This document shows positions 60,738 to 64,000 of a DNA stretch of 64,000 bases, one piece after another. Numbering within the stretch: position 1 is the stretch's first letter; the number at the start of each line of letters is the position of its first letter. The position numbers and the translations under genes are program-made. This stretch comes from Paraburkholderia nodosa (lineage in GTDB: Bacteria; Pseudomonadota; Gammaproteobacteria; Burkholderiales; Burkholderiaceae). The notes under the pieces were generated by a model that was not told where the DNA came from, searched no databases, and saw only the letters and a program-made list of their open reading frames with translations. The stretch covers positions 226,155-290,154 of the forward strand of contig NZ_MCNV01000010.1 of assembly GCF_001718195.1 (NCBI RefSeq), given 5' to 3'.

Positions 60738-62216
60738 CTATGGGTTGGTGCCGCGCGCATCGATCGAGCGCGATTGTGCACACACATCGGGATGAACGAG
60801 CAGTTCGCCCAGTGTGCGGATCGCTTCATCGATGCGCGCCGACCAGGGATGCCCGTAATTGAGCCGTATGCAGTTTTCGAATGCGCGTGACGCGGAAAAG
60901 AGCGGGCCGGGCGCGACACTGATCCCGCGTTCGATCGCGAGACGATGGAGCGCCATGGCGTCGATGCGCTCGCGAAACGTGAGCCACAGAAAATAGCCGC
61001 CCTCGGGCCGCGTGTACTGTGTGCCTTCAGGCAGCCACCGGCGAATCGCCTCGATCATCGCATCGCGCTGCGTCTGCATGGCCAGCCGGATCTTCTTCAA
61101 ATGACGCTCGTAGCCGCCATGCTCGAGGTAGTCGGCAATGCCGGCCTGGGCGGGAATGCTGGCCGAGATCGTCGTCATGAGCTTCAGGCGCTGCACGCGT
61201 TCCGCGAAGCGCCCAGCGCTCGCCCAGCCTACGCGATAACCCGGCGCCAGGTTCTTCGAGAACGAGCCGCAGTGCATGACGAGGCCACGCCGGTCGAACG
61301 CGATGGCCGGCGGCGGATAGTTCGGCGCGTAGTGCAACTCGCCGTACACATCGTCTTCGATGAGCGGGACTTCGTGCTTCGCGAGCAGCTCGACTAACGC
61401 TTCTTTCTTCGCCGCCGACAACGTGACGCCCGTGGGGTTCTGGAAATTCGTCATGAACCAGCAGGCACGGATGGGGTGCTTGTCCAGCGCTTGCGCCAGC
61501 GCGTCGAGGTCGAGCCCGGTGGCGGTATCCACGGGAATTTCGACTGCCCGCAGGCCGAGCCGTTCGATCGCCTGAAGCGCCGCGTAAAAGCCCGGTGATT
61601 CCACGGCGACGATATCGCCGGGCTGCGTGACCGCCATCAGGCAAAGATTGAGCGCTTCCAGCGCGCCGTTGGTGATGATGATGTCCTCGGCCGGCTGCGA
61701 GATGCCAACCCGCATGTAGCGCAGCGCAATTTGCCGCCGCAGGTTCTCGTTGCCGGGCGGCAGATCGACCACCGTGCTCCACGGGCTCACGCTGCGCGCG
61801 GCCTGGCCGAGCGATTTCGCCAACCGCGACAGCGGAAACAGCAATGGGGAAGGGAAGGCGGAGCCGAGCGGCACGATACCGGGGCGCTTGGCGGCGTCGA
61901 GCACCGAGAACACCAGCTCGCTGATATCGACGGTGGCGGACTCGCCTGTCGTTGCTCGCGAGTCCGTCTTGCTGGGCTTGGAGAGCGGCGCGACGTAGTA
62001 GCCCGAACGTTCTTCAGCGCGCACGAGGCCCCACTGCTCGAGCACGTAGTAGGCACGCGCGGCCGTGGACTGACTGACACCGTGCTGCGCAATGATTTGC
62101 CGCAGCGACGGCATGCGCGAGCCCGGCTTCAGGTTGCCGGAGCGAATCTCGGCGGCCATGCTTTGCGCGAGGCGTTCGTAGCGTGTCATGCGTGCCGGTT
62201 CTTCCAAAGAGGTCAT
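60738..62216 (-). CDS. MocR-type GntR/aminotransferase regulator
   Basis: A 492-residue protein that joins a GntR winged HTH (residues 10-75, GSRMPSLRQIIAQHGVSQSTAARAYYVLEQWG) to a fold-type I aminotransferase domain. The PLP lysine is in CGSFSKNLAPGYRVGW and NPTGV is present. MocR proteins bind PLP and often regulate vitamin B6, GABA or amino-acid genes. The start is uncertain between 62216 and 62189 because neither has a strong ribosome-binding site. It is a stand-alone gene with the intron region upstream. Confidence 0.9.
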   Translation of the reverse strand: MTSLEEPARMTRYERLAQSMAAEIRSGNLKPGSRMPSLRQIIAQHGVSQSTAARAYYVLEQWGLVRAEERSGYYVAPLSKPSKTDSRATTGESATVDISELVFSVLDAAKRPGIVPLGSAFPSPLLFPLSRLAKSLGQAARSVSPWSTVVDLPPGNENLRRQIALRYMRVGISQPAEDIIITNGALEALNLCLMAVTQPGDIVAVESPGFYAALQAIERLGLRAVEIPVDTATGLDLDALAQALDKHPIRACWFMTNFQNPTGVTLSAAKKEALVELLAKHEVPLIEDDVYGELHYAPNYPPPAIAFDRRGLVMHCGSFSKNLAPGYRVGWASAGRFAERVQRLKLMTTISASIPAQAGIADYLEHGGYERHLKKIRLAMQTQRDAMIEAIRRWLPEGTQYTRPEGGYFLWLTFRERIDAMALHRLAIERGISVAPGPLFSASRAFENCIRLNYGHPWSARIDEAIRTLGELLVHPDVCAQSRSIDARGTNP

Positions 62217-62421
62217 GGGTGGACTCGTGCTTCGAGCGATTTTCTCATGGTGCGCACGACCGCGAATCCGATCTGCTACGGTCAATTATGCGTCGACTGC
62301 TTCTATACGCGCTTGCTGGGAGGGCGGATCATTGCGGCCAGTGCGCATCGCAGTCCGGGTCTGTTCTCCCGGGATGCGCCGGGATAACTGCGCGAGTGCC
62401 TGGATCATCACCTAAACCCGC

Positions 62422-62440
62422 AGAGCTTGCGGCTCTTTTT
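62422..62440 (+). terminator. Terminator-like hairpin AGAGC-TTGCG-GCTCT-TTTT
   Basis: A five-base stem, five-base loop and T-run; an alternative CCGCA/TGCGG stem overlaps it. Confidence 0.5.
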
Positions 62441-62462
62441 GCCTGTAGCGTGGCAAGCCTTT

Positions 62463-62495
62463 CGCCCCGGTGCGCGAGTACCGGGGCGTTTCTTT
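62463..62495 (+). terminator. Terminator hairpin at the intron insertion site
   Basis: CGCCCCGGT and ACCGGGGCG form a perfect nine-base stem with an eight-base loop, followed by TTTCTTT. The intron begins immediately after. Confidence 0.8.
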
Positions 62496-62677
62496 GGTGT
62501 GCCGAGCATGCACAACAGCTTGGGGGTGAAAGTCCCCTGTCCAGCCTGATGGGGCGAAGGACCAGTGAAACGCAAGGGCGTCGTCGCGAGGCGGGGTCTG
62601 AAGGAAGCGTGTAGCAAAGTCACGACCTGACGAACAGAAACCTGATATGAGGCCTACCCGGTCGGACGAGCGAGCCA

Positions 62678-63916
62678 ATGATCGCGAAGTCCTCCACCAT
62701 CAAAGGCTGGGGTGGTAAATCAGGCGGGTGTGTGGTGAAGGCGGTTGTGCTTACCTCGGGAGGCCTGCCCGGTGTCCTGGAATCAGGACTGCGAGAGCAT
62801 TGGCCGACGATACGGGCCTCACTGCTCGAAGGCACCTACCAACCCCAGCCTGTGAGACGGGTCGAGATACCCAAGCCGGACGGAGGAGGCGTGCGCAAGC
62901 TCGGCATTCCTTCTGCGCTCGACCGGCTCGTTCAGCAGGCGGTGTTGCAGGTGCTGCAAAGGCAGTGGGACCCGACGTTCTCGGACTCCAGTTACGGATT
63001 TCGTCCGGGACGCTCGGCACATCAGGCCGTGGCGCGCGCGCAGGGCTACATCCAGGCGGGACACCGCTGGGTGGTCGACCTGGATTTGGCGCAGTTCTTT
63101 GACCGCGTGAACCACGATATCCTGATGAGCCGGGTGGCAAAGCGGGTGAGCGACAGGCGCGTCCTGAAGCTGATCCGCTCGTTCCTGACGGCAGGAGTGA
63201 TGGAGCACGGGCTGGTTGGTGCAACGGACGAAGGCACGCCACAAGGCGGTCCCCTGTCGCCGCTGTTATCCAATCTGATGCTCGACGATCTTGACAAGCT
63301 GCTTGAGCAACGCGGACTGCGGTTCGTGAGGTACGCCGACGATTGTAACGTCTACGTACGCAGCGAACGCGCTGGCCAGCGCGTGATGATGGGCCTCAAA
63401 GCCTTCCTCACTGGCAAGCTCAAGCTGACGGTCAACGAAGCGAAAAGCGCGGTCGCGCCACCACACACGCGGAAGTTTCTGGGTTTTACCTTCTCGAACC
63501 GGGAACAGGCTAAACGGCGCATTGCACCCAAAGCACTGGCTCGCTTCAAGGAGAGGATCAGGGAACTGACACAGCGCACCCGAGGCGTCAGCGTCGACCA
63601 GATGATTGGTACGCTGAAGCGGTATCTCACGGGCTGGCGTGGCTACTTTGGTTTCTGCGAAACCCCAAGCGTGTTGAAGCGCCTCGATGAATGGATTCGT
63701 CGCCGAATCCGCTGCTTCTTCTGGAAGCAGTGGAAGCGTGGCCGGACCCGTTTCAAGGAACTGACTGCCCGCGGGGTTAGCCGTGATCTAGCCGCTCAGA
63801 CCGTTGGATCGCCGCACAATGCGTGGCGGCTTAGTTGCAGCCCCGCGCTGAGTCTCGCACTGCCAAACCGGTATCTACGCTCTCTTGGACTTCCCTCCGT
63901 CGGTCCAGTCGGCTAA
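62678..63916 (+). CDS. ltrA: Group II intron reverse transcriptase/maturase
   Basis: A 412-residue enzyme that splices and moves its host intron. The catalytic YADD lies in FVRYADDCNVYV; RKLGIPSALDRLVQQAVLQV, SSYGFRPGRSAHQAV and GTPQGGPLSPLLSN are the conserved RT blocks. A maturase (X) domain follows with GWRGYFGFCETPSVLKRLD. There is no HNH endonuclease domain; the chain ends NRYLRSLGLPS, as in class C intron proteins. The frame is intact, so the intron may still be active. Confidence 0.93.
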   Translation: MIAKSSTIKGWGGKSGGCVVKAVVLTSGGLPGVLESGLREHWPTIRASLLEGTYQPQPVRRVEIPKPDGGGVRKLGIPSALDRLVQQAVLQVLQRQWDPTFSDSSYGFRPGRSAHQAVARAQGYIQAGHRWVVDLDLAQFFDRVNHDILMSRVAKRVSDRRVLKLIRSFLTAGVMEHGLVGATDEGTPQGGPLSPLLSNLMLDDLDKLLEQRGLRFVRYADDCNVYVRSERAGQRVMMGLKAFLTGKLKLTVNEAKSAVAPPHTRKFLGFTFSNREQAKRRIAPKALARFKERIRELTQRTRGVSVDQMIGTLKRYLTGWRGYFGFCETPSVLKRLDEWIRRRIRCFFWKQWKRGRTRFKELTARGVSRDLAAQTVGSPHNAWRLSCSPALSLALPNRYLRSLGLPSVGPVG

Positions 63917-63923
63917 CTGATCC

Positions 63924-63957
63924 GAGCCGCCGTGTACGGACCCGTACGCACGGTGGC
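63924..63957 (+). ncRNA. Group II intron domain V
   Basis: A 34-base hairpin beginning GAGCCGCC and ending GGTGGC, with an internal CGTGTACGG/CCGTACGCACG pairing, located eight bases after the reverse transcriptase stop, as expected for the catalytic domain. Confidence 0.75.
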
Positions 63958-64000
63958 GTGGGAGGGGTCGGGCCGCGAGGCCTGCCCCTATCCCGATTCG

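Larger units (their letters stand above)
62217..62496. other. Intergenic 5' exon region of the group II intron
   Basis: About 280 bases without a gene. It ends in two successive terminator-like hairpins on the plus strand (listed separately), yet no plus-strand gene lies upstream. A short non-coding transcript or the 3' end of a lost gene is possible. Confidence 0.4.
62497..63998 (+). mobile_element. Group II intron, class C-like, inserted after a terminator
   Basis: The element starts with GTGTG at 62497, the usual group II 5' end. The first 180 bases are structured non-coding RNA, followed by an intron-encoded reverse transcriptase at 62678-63916 and domain V at 63924-63957. The 3' end is at about 63998 (CTATCCCGAT), two bases from the window edge, so the 3' exon cannot be seen. 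Insertion directly behind a hairpin with a T-run is the target choice of class C introns. The ends are placed by eye and may be off by a few bases. Confidence 0.8.

Noticed and set aside
1..64000. CRISPR arrays, tRNA or rRNA genes, prophage or integrative elements
   Set aside because: No regularly spaced repeats, no tRNA-like or rRNA-like sequence, and no integrase or structural phage gene was seen; the group II intron is the only mobile element.

Overview
The window reads as a high-GC beta-proteobacterial accessory region, most likely from Burkholderia, Paraburkholderia or Caballeronia. Supporting features are the uniformly GC-rich codons, a DUF4148 secreted protein, a dense set of LysR and GlxA/AraC regulators, many drug-efflux systems, and degradation genes for aromatics and branched-chain carbon. 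I found no rRNA, tRNA, CRISPR array, phage or conjugation genes. The only mobile element is a group II intron at the right edge.

Layout. 1-3.6 kb: two GlxA/AraC regulators, a DHA2-type MFS exporter and a small repeat-containing acidic protein. 3.6-8.7 kb: a three-gene molybdenum hydroxylase operon (three-haem cytochrome c, 2Fe-2S subunit, Tat-exported molybdopterin subunit) divergent from a LysR gene. 8.8-11.9 kb: an MFS transporter with 4-oxalomesaconate hydratase and 4-carboxy-4-hydroxy-2-oxoadipate aldolase, i.e. the lower part of the protocatechuate-4,5/gallate pathway. 12-17.7 kb: a Cys-rich hypothetical protein, a beta-propeller lipoprotein, relics of a LacI-type locus, a DUF4148 protein, a diguanylate cyclase and a serine hydrolase. 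17.9-19.6 kb: tautomerase, atypical SDR and VOC protein. 19.8-25.4 kb: an EmrAB-OMF efflux system with two MarR regulators and four copies of a 16-bp operator. 25.5-29.2 kb: ArsR, DJ-1-like and an orphan 2-oxoglutarate dehydrogenase E1, apparently one operon. 29.5-31.1 kb: GlxA regulator and Mug DNA glycosylase. 31-36.8 kb: LysR plus a second Emr-type tripartite pump. 36.9-37.4 kb: broken remnants of a LysR gene and a histidine kinase. 37.7-40.7 kb: methylmalonate-semialdehyde dehydrogenase, an NTF2-like protein and an LLM flavin monooxygenase. 40.8-51.8 kb: two paralogous LysR genes divergent from a row of MFS, RND permease, adaptor, outer-membrane factor and a 1-deoxyxylulose-5-phosphate synthase paralogue. 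51.9-55.5 kb: a Cys-less HMA-like small protein, an acetolactate-synthase-like enzyme, a DsbA-like protein and an NTF2/lumazine-fold protein. 55.6-57.5 kb: a second atypical SDR with its GlxA regulator. 57.8-62.2 kb: two orphan response regulators, a LysR, a small secreted protein and a MocR-type regulator. 62.4-64 kb: a class C-like group II intron inserted directly behind a terminator hairpin.

How the genes work together. The dominant theme is export and regulation: three complete tripartite pumps, three further MFS transporters and about sixteen transcription regulators in 64 kb. The strongest new observations are (i) the ATCTG-N6-CAGAT operator series in the MarR-controlled efflux locus, (ii) a dxs paralogue whose start overlaps the end of an RND pump outer-membrane-factor gene, within a window that also carries two more thiamine-diphosphate enzyme paralogues, and (iii) two closely similar SDR proteins that both lack the catalytic tyrosine. 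Functions are inferred from motifs and family knowledge only; no database search was possible.
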